Under the pieces are notes generated by a model, which searched no databases, was not told the DNA's origin, and worked only from the letters and a program-made list of their open reading frames with translations. The position numbers were made by a program, and so were the translations under genes. A stretch of 13,925 nucleotides of DNA from Flavobacteriales bacterium (GTDB lineage Bacteria > Bacteroidota > Bacteroidia > Flavobacteriales_D > Sanyastnellaceae), in assembly GCA_011524845.1 (NCBI GenBank), contig WTJL01000236.1, forward strand, positions 1,860 through 15,784. Direction: 5' to 3'. This document shows, piece by piece, positions 1-6,389 of the stretch (within the stretch, counting starts at the first letter, position 1; every line of letters starts with the position of its first letter).

Positions 1-562
1 TTGGGAAAAGACCTCGATCGATCTTCTCACGGGATACACCTACACCAACCCTGTGAGCATGACCCCCGACGACGCGTACTTCACAGTGGTGACGGAGACA
101 GGTTCCACCGACATCACGTACAACGCCACCAGCTTCGATGTCGAAAACGTCCCCCTTGACGATGGGGTGAATTTGTTCAACCCCGAGTCCTCCTTCGCCC
201 CAGAAAACAACCTGTTGAAGTACCGCTCTCAGCACCTCTTCCGCTTCGACGCAGAGGTCCAACGTGAAGGCTGGTTCTTGGGGTTGAGCGCACGCTATCA
301 AAGCAAACTCCAAAACATCGATTTGGCTTGGCTCACCTTCGAGCGCTCAGGACTGATTCCTTCCTGGGGACTGGAGTCGTGGCTGACGGACCATCCCCGA
401 CAACCATGGGTGTTTGACGCCCGTGCGGGGGTGAACGTCTCCGACCACCACAAGATGTCGGTGGTGGTGAGCAACCTGACCAACGCAGAATACAGCGTTC
501 GACCATTGGCCATTGAGGCCCCACGCCTTGTGAATGTGGTCTACACCTACGAGATTCACTGA
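1..562 (+). CDS. TonB-dependent outer-membrane receptor, C-terminal part (5' end outside window)
   Basis: This is the last ~186 residues of a beta-barrel receptor that would import a siderophore, vitamin or glycan across the outer membrane using TonB energy. The reading frame (codons from base 2) is open to the left edge, so the GTG at 53 is not the real start. The visible part has alternating polar and aromatic strands typical of barrel segments, such as FRFDAEVQREGWFLGLSARY and a final strand VVYTYEIH. The stretch VSNLTNAEYSVRPLAIEAPR, about 25 residues from the end, is the usual penultimate-strand turn of this family (N-L-x-N-x-E-Y-x-x-R-P). The last residue is His rather than the usual Phe, although the terminal strand keeps aromatic Tyr residues. 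The substrate cannot be told because the plug domain is missing. kdsB starts 30 bases downstream. Confidence 0.85.
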   Translation, partial: WEKTSIDLLTGYTYTNPVSMTPDDAYFTVVTETGSTDITYNATSFDVENVPLDDGVNLFNPESSFAPENNLLKYRSQHLFRFDAEVQREGWFLGLSARYQSKLQNIDLAWLTFERSGLIPSWGLESWLTDHPRQPWVFDARAGVNVSDHHKMSVVVSNLTNAEYSVRPLAIEAPRLVNVVYTYEIH

Positions 563-592
563 CCCTGAACCGGAACCCTTCTTTTCCCTGAC

Positions 593-1330
593 ATGAATTT
601 TCTGGCGGTCATTCCCGCGCGCTACGGCTCGACGCGCTTTCCTGGCAAACCCTTGGCCTCGGTGGCCGGGGTGCCGATGATTCAACGTGTCTACCAACGC
701 GTGGTGGCCTCGGGGGCCTGCGACAAAGTGGTGGTCGCCACCGACGACGAACGCATTGCACGCGCGGTCCAAGATTTTGGCGGGGAGGTGGTCATGACGT
801 CGGACGACTGCCCCAACGGGACGGTGCGTTGCCACGAAGCGGTGGAGGTGCTCGAAGCCCGAGGCGAGACGTTTGGGGCCGTGCTCAACATCCAAGGCGA
901 CGAGCCGTTTGTGCACCCCGACCAGATCGAGCAACTCGCCGACCTGCTCCGCAAGCCCGACGCAGCGGTCGTGACGCTCGCCAAATCCATGCCCGACGAC
1001 CCAGAGGTCCATTCGCCGCATCGGGTGAAGGTCGTTCGCAACCTCAAGGGCCGTGCGTTGATGTTCAGCCGCAGTCCCCTGCCTCACGGCGAAGGACCTT
1101 GGCTCCAGCACGTCGGACTCTACGGATTCACGAGAACCGCCCTGGAGGCCTTGGTGCAACTCAGCCCCACTCCGTTGGAGCAACGCGAAAGACTGGAGCA
1201 GCTTCGGTGGCTGGACCACGGGTGGCGCATCGACGTCGGAACCACCACCCACCTCACGCCTGCGGTGGACACGCCTGAGGATTTGCAGGCCATTGAAGCC
1301 CTGATTCACGCAGGGGACCTGCGCATCTGA
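593..1330 (+). CDS. kdsB: 3-deoxy-manno-octulosonate cytidylyltransferase (CMP-Kdo synthetase)
   Basis: This cytoplasmic enzyme activates Kdo with CTP to CMP-Kdo, the donor for the inner core of lipopolysaccharide. The full 245-residue length matches the family. The N-terminal nucleotide-binding motif is IPARYGSTRFPGKPL (residues 7-21), the metal-binding segment is NIQGDEPF (99-106, with Asp103), SPHRVKVV (141-148) follows, and VDTPEDL (225-231) carries the C-terminal metal-binding Asp. The segment that in most KdsB proteins reads H-x-S-G-T-D-R is here CPNGTVR (73-79), so the Ser and Asp are replaced. ATG 593 puts the conserved IPAR at the expected distance from the N-terminus. No clear promoter lies in the 30-base gap after the receptor gene, so the two may be cotranscribed. 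Identity is secure. Confidence 0.95.
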   Translation: MNFLAVIPARYGSTRFPGKPLASVAGVPMIQRVYQRVVASGACDKVVVATDDERIARAVQDFGGEVVMTSDDCPNGTVRCHEAVEVLEARGETFGAVLNIQGDEPFVHPDQIEQLADLLRKPDAAVVTLAKSMPDDPEVHSPHRVKVVRNLKGRALMFSRSPLPHGEGPWLQHVGLYGFTRTALEALVQLSPTPLEQRERLEQLRWLDHGWRIDVGTTTHLTPAVDTPEDLQAIEALIHAGDLRI

Positions 1331-1356
1331 AGGCGCCAATTCTGCCCGTATCTTCG
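1327..1356 (+). promoter_or_regulatory. candidate Bacteroidota-type promoter for the S9 peptidase gene
   Basis: TATCTTCG at 1349-1356 resembles the Bacteroidota -7 element TAnnTTTG. CTG at 1327-1329 lies exactly 19 bases upstream, where TTG is expected. Transcription would start near 1360, leaving a leader of about 35 bases before ATG 1396. The -33 match is imperfect and overlaps the end of kdsB, so this is tentative. Confidence 0.4.
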
Positions 1357-1395
1357 CACCCCCGCACGACGTGTGTGGGCTCTAAACTCGTTGAA

Positions 1396-3591
1396 ATGAA
1401 CATGCGACTTTTTGGTGCGACCGCTGTGGCGGTTTGGGCCCTTTCCCTCGGCTGCAACACCCCTTCTCAAGACATGAAGACCACCGACTACGTGACCAAG
1501 GCTTCGGAACTCCCCACGCCTCCTGATGCGGCCCAAAAGCCGCACATCACCGACATCCACGGATTGCAATTGCAAGACGACTACTTCTGGATGCGGCTGA
1601 GCGACGAGCAAAAAGAAGCCCAAGAGGCCGACGCCCAAACCGCAGAAGTGGTGGCCTACCTCGAGGCTGAAAACGCCTACAAGAAGGACGTCATGGCCCC
1701 CACGGAGGCGTTGCAGACCAAGCTCTACGACGAGATTGTGGGCCGCATCAAAAAGGACGACGAAAGCGTGCCCGTGCTGGACAAAGGCTACTGGTACTAC
1801 AGCCGCTACGAAGAGGGCAAGGAGTACCCCTTCACCTGCCGCAAGAAAGGCTCCATGGACGCAGAGGAAGAGGTCATGCTCGACCAGCCCGCGCTGGCCG
1901 AGGGACACAGCTACTTCGCAGTGGGTGGACGCAGCGTCAGCCCCGACAACAACCTGCTCGTGTACGGCGTGGACACCGTCAGCCGCCGACAGTACACCCT
2001 CTATGTCAAAGACCTCCGCACCGGAGAGCTCTTCGAGGACCGCATTCCAGAAACCACTGGAGGCGCCACGTGGGCCAACGACAACAAGACGTTGTTCTAC
2101 ACCAAGAAGGACCCCATGACCCTGCGTTCGTTCCAGATCTACAAGCACATATTGGGGACGCCCGTGAGCGAGGACGTGTTGGTGTTTGAAGAGAAGGACG
2201 AGACGTTCTCTTGCGGCATTGGCAAGTCCAAAACCGAGAAATACCTCATGATCGGCACGAGCACCACGGTGAGCACCGAGTGGTGGTACCTCGACGCCGA
2301 CACCCCCAACGGCGAATGGAAGGTGGTGCAGGAGCGCGAGCGCGATTTGGAATACAGCGTCAGCCACTACGGCGACCACTTCTACATCGTCACCAACCGC
2401 GACGCCAAGAACTTCAAGCTCGTGAAGACCCCCGTGAACGCGACGACCTACGACCACTGGGAAGACGTGCTCGCGCACCGCGACGACGTGTTGCTCGAAG
2501 GCATCGACATCTTCAACGAGTACCTCGTGGTGCAGGAACGCCAAGAAGGGCTCAACCGCATCCGCATCAAGCGCTGGGATGGCGCTTCCGATGTCTACAT
2601 CCCCTTCAACGATCCGGCGTACACCGCGTACGTCGGCGCCAACCCCGACTTCAACACGGACCGCTTGCGCTACAGCTACGCGTCCATGACCACGCCCAAC
2701 AGCGTGCTCGAATACACCTTCGCCACAGGCGACATCGAAACCCTCAAGCAACAGGAAGTGTTGGGCGGCGAGTTTGACCCGGCCAACTACGTCAGCGAGC
2801 GCATGATGGTGGAGGCCCGCGACGGGGTCAAAGTGCCGGTGAGCATCGTCTACCGCAAAGGCCTCGAGCGCACGGGAGACAACCCCTTCCTCCTCTACGC
2901 CTACGGCAGCTACGGCTACAGCATGGACGCCAGCTTCTCGGTGGCGCGATTGAGCTTGCTCGACCGCGGCTTCGTGTACGCCATCGCCCACATCCGCGGC
3001 GGCAGCGAGATGGGCCGCCACTGGTACGAGGACGGCAAGCTGTTCAACAAAATGAACACCTTCACCGACTTCATCGACTGTGGCCAAGCCATGGTGGACG
3101 CCGGATTCACAAGCCCTGACCACATGTACGCCATGGGCGGCAGCGCGGGCGGCTTGTTGATGGGTGCCGTGATGAACCTCGCGCCTGGACTGTTCAACGG
3201 CATCGTGGCTGGCGTGCCCTTCGTCGATGTCATCAACACCATGCTCGACGAGAGCATTCCGTTGACGACGTTTGAGTTTGACGAGTGGGGCAACCCCAAG
3301 GACAAGGACTACTTCGACTACATCATGCAGTACAGCCCGTACGACAACGTCGAAGCCAAGGACTACCCCCACACCCTGATCACCACGGGATACTGGGACA
3401 GCCAAGTCCAATACTGGGAGCCCGCCAAGTGGATCGCGAAGTTGCGCGACGTGAAAACGGACGACAACCTCCTCATCATGGACTGCAACATGGAGACGGG
3501 GCACGGTGGGGCCTCTGGCCGCTTTGAGCGCATCAAAGAAGTCGCCCTCGAGTACGCCTTCATGTTCATGCTGGAAGGCATCGACGAGTAA
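1396..3591 (+). CDS. exported prolyl oligopeptidase family (S9A) peptidase, oligopeptidase B-like lipoprotein
   Basis: A serine peptidase that would cut short peptides, probably after basic residues as oligopeptidase B (PtrB) does. From ATG 1396 it is 731 residues. Residues 1-19 form a lipoprotein signal with lipobox LSLGC, putting the lipidated Cys at 20, so it should be anchored in the envelope. The N-terminal propeller covers roughly residues 95-440 and includes YYSRYEEGKEYPF, typical of oligopeptidase B. The C-terminal alpha/beta-hydrolase domain has the nucleophile in GGSAGG (Ser583), Asp668 in TGYWDSQVQYWE and His703 in TGHGG. DESIPLTTFEFDEWGNP matches the oligopeptidase B specificity loop, with Glu627 kept and Asp629 where Glu is usual. 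The in-frame GTG at 1375 is rejected because it would put extra residues before the signal; ATG 1402 is a possible alternative start. E. coli PtrB is not exported, so the lipobox is notable. The next gene follows after 14 bases. Confidence 0.9.
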   Translation: MNMRLFGATAVAVWALSLGCNTPSQDMKTTDYVTKASELPTPPDAAQKPHITDIHGLQLQDDYFWMRLSDEQKEAQEADAQTAEVVAYLEAENAYKKDVMAPTEALQTKLYDEIVGRIKKDDESVPVLDKGYWYYSRYEEGKEYPFTCRKKGSMDAEEEVMLDQPALAEGHSYFAVGGRSVSPDNNLLVYGVDTVSRRQYTLYVKDLRTGELFEDRIPETTGGATWANDNKTLFYTKKDPMTLRSFQIYKHILGTPVSEDVLVFEEKDETFSCGIGKSKTEKYLMIGTSTTVSTEWWYLDADTPNGEWKVVQERERDLEYSVSHYGDHFYIVTNRDAKNFKLVKTPVNATTYDHWEDVLAHRDDVLLEGIDIFNEYLVVQERQEGLNRIRIKRWDGASDVYIPFNDPAYTAYVGANPDFNTDRLRYSYASMTTPNSVLEYTFATGDIETLKQQEVLGGEFDPANYVSERMMVEARDGVKVPVSIVYRKGLERTGDNPFLLYAYGSYGYSMDASFSVARLSLLDRGFVYAIAHIRGGSEMGRHWYEDGKLFNKMNTFTDFIDCGQAMVDAGFTSPDHMYAMGGSAGGLLMGAVMNLAPGLFNGIVAGVPFVDVINTMLDESIPLTTFEFDEWGNPKDKDYFDYIMQYSPYDNVEAKDYPHTLITTGYWDSQVQYWEPAKWIAKLRDVKTDDNLLIMDCNMETGHGGASGRFERIKEVALEYAFMFMLEGIDE

Positions 3592-3605
3592 GCCGTCCAC
3601 GAACC

Positions 3606-4040
3606 ATGTCCGCACCCCGTCGCTTTCGCCACCTGACCCGAGAAGAGCTCGAAGGTCTCGAGTTGGAGTTCGCCCGCTTCTTGGCGTCCCAAGGCATGCC
3701 GGCCACGGAATGGGCCCGAGTGTCCTCCGAGGAGCCTGCGCGGGTGGAAGAGCTCATCGGGGAGTTCAGCGTGATGTTTTGGGAAACCACAACGTCGCGG
3801 TTGACCTACCTCGAACGCCATGACGGCGGGGACGTGTGGTACTTCAAGTTTGGGGAAACGCAGGCCCACTTGCTTCGCATCGATCCAGAAGGCACCCGTT
3901 TTCAGGGGACCAAATCCTACCCTGAAGAGGCGCGCGGTCAAGAGGTCTTCCTCATCCTGGAGCAGGGTGCGACGCCTGTGCCTTCCGAACGGCACGACGA
4001 GCTGGACACGATGTTCGAGGGTTTGGGCCAAGGCAACTGA
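3606..4040 (+). CDS. small conserved hypothetical protein (resembles DUF6495)
   Basis: A 144-residue protein without signal peptide or membrane segment, so probably cytoplasmic. It begins with a charged helical region (FRHLTREELEGLELEFARFL, residues 7-26), followed by an acidic helix around residues 40-60 containing EFSVMFWE, then a likely beta-rich part with YLERHDGGDVWYFKFGE (68-84) and LLRIDPEGTRF. The pattern L-T-x-E-E-x-x-x-L-x-x-E-F-x-x-F-L-A-x-x-G followed by W-E-x-x-x-S-x-x-x-Y-L-E resembles, from memory, small Flavobacteriia proteins grouped as DUF6495; this was not checked. No catalytic motif is visible and its function is unknown. It starts 14 bases after the S9 peptidase and has no promoter of its own that I can see, so it is probably cotranscribed with it. 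It ends 12 bases from the converging HAD gene. Confidence 0.75.
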   Translation: MSAPRRFRHLTREELEGLELEFARFLASQGMPATEWARVSSEEPARVEELIGEFSVMFWETTTSRLTYLERHDGGDVWYFKFGETQAHLLRIDPEGTRFQGTKSYPEEARGQEVFLILEQGATPVPSERHDELDTMFEGLGQGN

Positions 4041-4052
4041 CCCCTTGCGGCG

Positions 4053-4712
4053 TCAGGACAACCAGCCCATGCGCTGAAGCCAGCCTGAAAAATCCTCTCG
4101 CGACAAGTCGAGGTGGTGGGCGTGCAAGCCCGCCTCGTGGGCCCCGTGCACGTGTTGGATGCTGTCGTCCAAAAACAACGTCTTCTCAGGCGAAAGTCCG
4201 TGCTTTTCGCACACGTGCAGGAACGTCTCGGGATGGGGTTTCTTTCGAGCCAGGTCGTGGCTGTAGTGCGCCGCTTCAAACGCCGCCCAAAACGCCTCGG
4301 CGTCCGGCAAGGTGTGTCGAAGGTCCTCCTCGAAGACCGCGGCATGGATGGCGTTGGTGTTGCTGAGCAAAAACAGGCGCGTGCTCTGGCCCAAGGCCTC
4401 CACAAGACGCGCCCGCGCGGCAGGCATTCCCGTCAAGATGCAGCACCAAGCATGGTGGATTTGGGCGTGGGTTGTGCCGGGGGCACAGCGTCGGGCCAAG
4501 TGTCCGTAAAAGGTGTCTTTGTCCAAACGCCCGGTCTCGAGGTCGTCGAACCACGGGGACTGGGACGCCTGATGGTACAGGGACGCAAAATCGGAATCTC
4601 CCAGCTTGGCAAACGCTGCGGGAGGCGCATCGTAATCGATGTCGTACAGCACCCCTCCAAAGTCCAGAATGACCCCGTCGAGGTCCTCCAGGGCAACCGG
4701 TTGATTCAGCAT
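4053..4712 (-). CDS. HAD superfamily (subfamily IA) hydrolase
   Basis: A 219-residue cytoplasmic haloacid dehalogenase-type hydrolase, most likely a phosphatase on a small phosphorylated metabolite. Motif I is VILDFGGVLYDID (nucleophile Asp17), motif II LLSNTN (Ser117), motif III RKKPHPETF (Lys158) and motif IV LFLDDS (Asp182/Asp183). A helical cap lies between motifs I and II at about residues 25-95, which is the IA arrangement. The residue two after the nucleophile is Gly19 rather than Asp, so motif I is D-x-G instead of D-x-D. This occurs in the FDLGNV branch that includes E. coli YihX, an alpha-glucose-1-phosphatase, so activity may remain. The ATG is 4 bases after the stop of the HU-CCDC81/SPOR gene, so the two are almost certainly cotranscribed and perhaps translationally coupled. 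The substrate cannot be predicted. Confidence 0.88.
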   Translation of the reverse strand: MLNQPVALEDLDGVILDFGGVLYDIDYDAPPAAFAKLGDSDFASLYHQASQSPWFDDLETGRLDKDTFYGHLARRCAPGTTHAQIHHAWCCILTGMPAARARLVEALGQSTRLFLLSNTNAIHAAVFEEDLRHTLPDAEAFWAAFEAAHYSHDLARKKPHPETFLHVCEKHGLSPEKTLFLDDSIQHVHGAHEAGLHAHHLDLSREDFSGWLQRMGWLS

Positions 4713-4716
4713 GGGA

Positions 4717-5979
4717 TCAGAGACGCTTCAACCACGCCTTTTCGTGACCACGCGCCCTTGCGTCGGCCAGCGCTTCACGAGCCGCCTCTTCCGTGGCGTA
4801 TCCGCCCATGGCCACCACCGTCAACCCGTTGTGTGCTTGGTAGTGCAACGACGTCTCAAAGCCTTCTTGACGCATGGACGCCGCCAGTTTGTTGGCGTTG
4901 TCTTTCACGCCAAAGGCGCCGCCCACAATCATGAACTTCACAGGAGCTGGGACCACCTCCGACACCTCCGGTTCAGGTTCAGGCTCAGGGGTCGGGACGG
5001 GCGTGGGCTCAGCAGCCGGTTCAACGGCCGGTTCGGGCGCCGGCTCTGGGGCAACTTCGACGATCTCTTCGGGCTCTGGGGCAGGGGCCACGGGCACCTC
5101 AATGCGCAAGCCGCCCACAGCGGGTCGGCCTTCGACCACGTCAAACTCCAGCAGTCCTTCCCAATGGGTACGTTCCACAAATTCTGCGACCGTCTCGCCT
5201 GGCGACGCCTCGGTGCCGACTGCCCAACCGTCCACGGCAACGTCGTGCGTCACCGGGGCGTAGGTGGCCGTGACAGGAACGGCGTTCCAAAGCGGATTGC
5301 TTCCGAGAAGCGTCTCGGTGCCGGCGGGGTCGGACAACAAGTACGCCCCAGCCAAGGTCAGTGGAATGGCCACCGCTGCCGCGGCGCGGCCCAACTTCAC
5401 CCGGAAGGGAATCACACGGGCGTCCTCGCGAACCGGTGCCGACATCGGCTCAGTCGCAGGTTGCGTTGCAGGAGAGTCGAGGGACTTAGGCGCTGGTGAC
5501 TCTGTGTGGGGCACTGCGGCCAAGGCCACGCGCTCGGCCAATGGAATGCTCGCGTGGCCAAACGACTGAAGCATGCGCTCAAATTCCACGTCCGCCATGA
5601 AGCGGAGCTGGCTGTCCTCCTCTCGGTAGAGCTTGCCCAGACCGGGCAATTCCACCGTGTCCCCAGCGTCGAGGTCGGACTGCACTTGGGCCACCAATCC
5701 TTCGACCGCCTGAAGCGCGTCGGGGTACGTGGCGCCGTGCTTCGCCATGAGCTCGTTGGCCACGAGGCCGTCATTGGTGGTCAAGCGCGGGTTGAACAGC
5801 ACGTCACGTGAAGGGGGGACGATTTGGCGTTTGGCCTCGTCGTACCATGCAGAGCGTGGATTGCACACAAACCCACCGAGTCCTGGCAACATCACGCAGT
5901 CGTGGTCCCAAAACATCCCGGGCAACACGTTCAACACGTCCGCAGGGGTCAACGGGGAGGCATGGCGCAGTGAATCCAT
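4717..5979 (-). CDS. HU-CCDC81 and SPOR domain membrane protein
   Basis: A 420-residue protein built from three parts. Residues 1-135 match the two bacterial HU-CCDC81 domains, with GLGGFVCN (33-40), FNPRLTTNDGLVANELM (62-78) and ELPGLGKLYRE (110-120). Residues 197-216 form a single membrane helix with Arg193, Lys195 and Arg198 on its N-terminal side, which places the HU-like part in the cytoplasm. A long Pro/Glu/Ala-rich spacer (297-347) then leads to a C-terminal SPOR domain (347-420), which in this family binds denuded peptidoglycan at division sites. This combination is known in Bacteroidota, but the role of the HU-like part is not settled. The inferred job is a link between the cytoplasm, possibly nucleoid or a protein partner, and septal cell wall. 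A good promoter sits just upstream of the ATG, and the HAD gene follows 4 bases downstream. Confidence 0.88.
   Translation of the reverse strand: MDSLRHASPLTPADVLNVLPGMFWDHDCVMLPGLGGFVCNPRSAWYDEAKRQIVPPSRDVLFNPRLTTNDGLVANELMAKHGATYPDALQAVEGLVAQVQSDLDAGDTVELPGLGKLYREEDSQLRFMADVEFERMLQSFGHASIPLAERVALAAVPHTESPAPKSLDSPATQPATEPMSAPVREDARVIPFRVKLGRAAAAVAIPLTLAGAYLLSDPAGTETLLGSNPLWNAVPVTATYAPVTHDVAVDGWAVGTEASPGETVAEFVERTHWEGLLEFDVVEGRPAVGGLRIEVPVAPAPEPEEIVEVAPEPAPEPAVEPAAEPTPVPTPEPEPEPEVSEVVPAPVKFMIVGGAFGVKDNANKLAASMRQEGFETSLHYQAHNGLTVVAMGGYATEEAAREALADARARGHEKAWLKRL
4939..5091 (-). repeat. Pro/Glu/Ala low-complexity spacer within the SPOR protein
   Basis: Codons for residues 297-347 of the HU-CCDC81/SPOR protein encode repeated P-E and P-A-P-E units, for example APEPAPEPAVEPAAEPTP and TPEPEPEPE. 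Such acidic, proline-rich stretches are extended and are commonly used to span the periplasm between the inner membrane and the peptidoglycan. Being degenerate DNA repeats, the length may vary between strains by slippage. On the other strand the same bases read as a Gly/Ser-rich shadow frame that is not a gene. Confidence 0.8.
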
Positions 5980-5983
5980 GAGC

Positions 5984-6013
5984 CCAAGGTAACCAGAAGG
6001 CCCGAAGATTCAA
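5984..6013 (-). promoter_or_regulatory. promoter of the HU-CCDC81/SPOR-HAD operon
   Basis: Read on the minus strand, TTG (6013-6011), a 19-base spacer and TACCTTGG (5991-5984) match the Bacteroidota promoter TTG-N19-TAnnTTTG with one mismatch in the -7 box. The box ends only 4 bases before the ATG at 5979, so the mRNA would be leaderless or nearly so. A short inverted repeat, CCCGA (6001-6005) and TCGGG (6018-6022), flanks the -33 element and could be an operator or a weak upstream terminator. The 74-base gap to the TfoX-like gene holds nothing else recognisable. Confidence 0.6.
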
Positions 6014-6053
6014 GGCCTCGGGAGGGCGCGCTGCCCACAATGCGCTGTGAGGT

Positions 6054-6377
6054 TTACAACTGGTCCAACACGAAGTCCCGCGACCCTTCCGACCACGCTT
6101 TGACCTCGTGCGAAAACGACGTGGGTGCCTGCACCCAATCCCGCATGGCCCGGCCTTTTCCGGAGGGATCAAACAACCGCAGTTCCATGTGTTGTTCGAG
6201 CAACGCAGCCGCCCGGTCCCGGCCCAATTTGAACACGAGGTCGTCGTGGAAGCGCACCAAGAACGCCTTGCCTCGAACGCTCAGGCACGGATGGCCAAAC
6301 AACTTGCCCGTCGTCACGTCGGGGTCGTTCTCAAAGTGCGCTTGCGCTTGGGCAAACAACGTCTCGGTCGGGGTCAT
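6054..6377 (-). CDS. TfoX N-terminal domain-like small protein
   Basis: A 107-residue cytoplasmic protein resembling stand-alone TfoX/Sxy N-terminal domain proteins. The core signature is KLFGHPCLSVRGKAF (residues 25-39) followed by LVFKLGRDRAAALL (47-60) and FDPSGKGRAMRDWVQAP (69-85), a pattern common in uncharacterised single-domain members of this family. TfoX of gamma-proteobacteria regulates competence, but these short homologues lack the C-terminal TfoX domain and no DNA-uptake gene is nearby, so a competence role should not be assumed. The sequence shows no catalytic residues I can name. The ATG lies 9 bases after the stop of the large secreted-protein gene, so cotranscription is likely. 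A weak -7-like box, TAACTTCA, overlaps that stop codon 4 bases before the ATG. Confidence 0.78.
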   Translation of the reverse strand: MTPTETLFAQAQAHFENDPDVTTGKLFGHPCLSVRGKAFLVRFHDDLVFKLGRDRAAALLEQHMELRLFDPSGKGRAMRDWVQAPTSFSHEVKAWSEGSRDFVLDQL

Positions 6378-6381
6378 GGGC

Positions 6382-6389
6382 TGAAGTTA
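6382..6389 (-). promoter_or_regulatory. weak -7-like box before the TfoX-like gene
   Basis: TAACTTCA on the minus strand ends 4 bases before the ATG at 6377, and its TAA is also the stop codon of the upstream gene. It fits TA-n-n-T-T but lacks the terminal TG, and no TTG is found 17-23 bases upstream. It is listed only because its position matches the stronger boxes of three other minus-strand genes. Confidence 0.2.

Noticed and set aside
53..55. GTG 53 as start of a short receptor-like gene
   Set aside because: The frame is open and barrel-like upstream to the window edge, so the gene is simply cut by the window.
1375..1395. GTG 1375 as the start of the S9 peptidase
   Set aside because: It would add seven residues before an otherwise complete lipoprotein signal; ATG 1396 or 1402 gives the normal length.
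1306..3615. A 769-codon open frame on the minus strand opposite the S9 peptidase
   Set aside because: It is the shadow of a GC-rich gene. Its translation is rich in Val, His, Arg and Ala with no domain pattern, while the plus frame has a full catalytic triad and lipobox.
4041..4052. Bidirectional terminator between the converging genes
   Set aside because: Only 12 bases separate the stops and they contain no inverted repeat or T-run.
4874..5263. Gly/Ser-repeat protein on the plus strand
   Set aside because: It is the reverse complement of the Pro/Glu spacer of the SPOR protein, which is supported by flanking domains on both sides.
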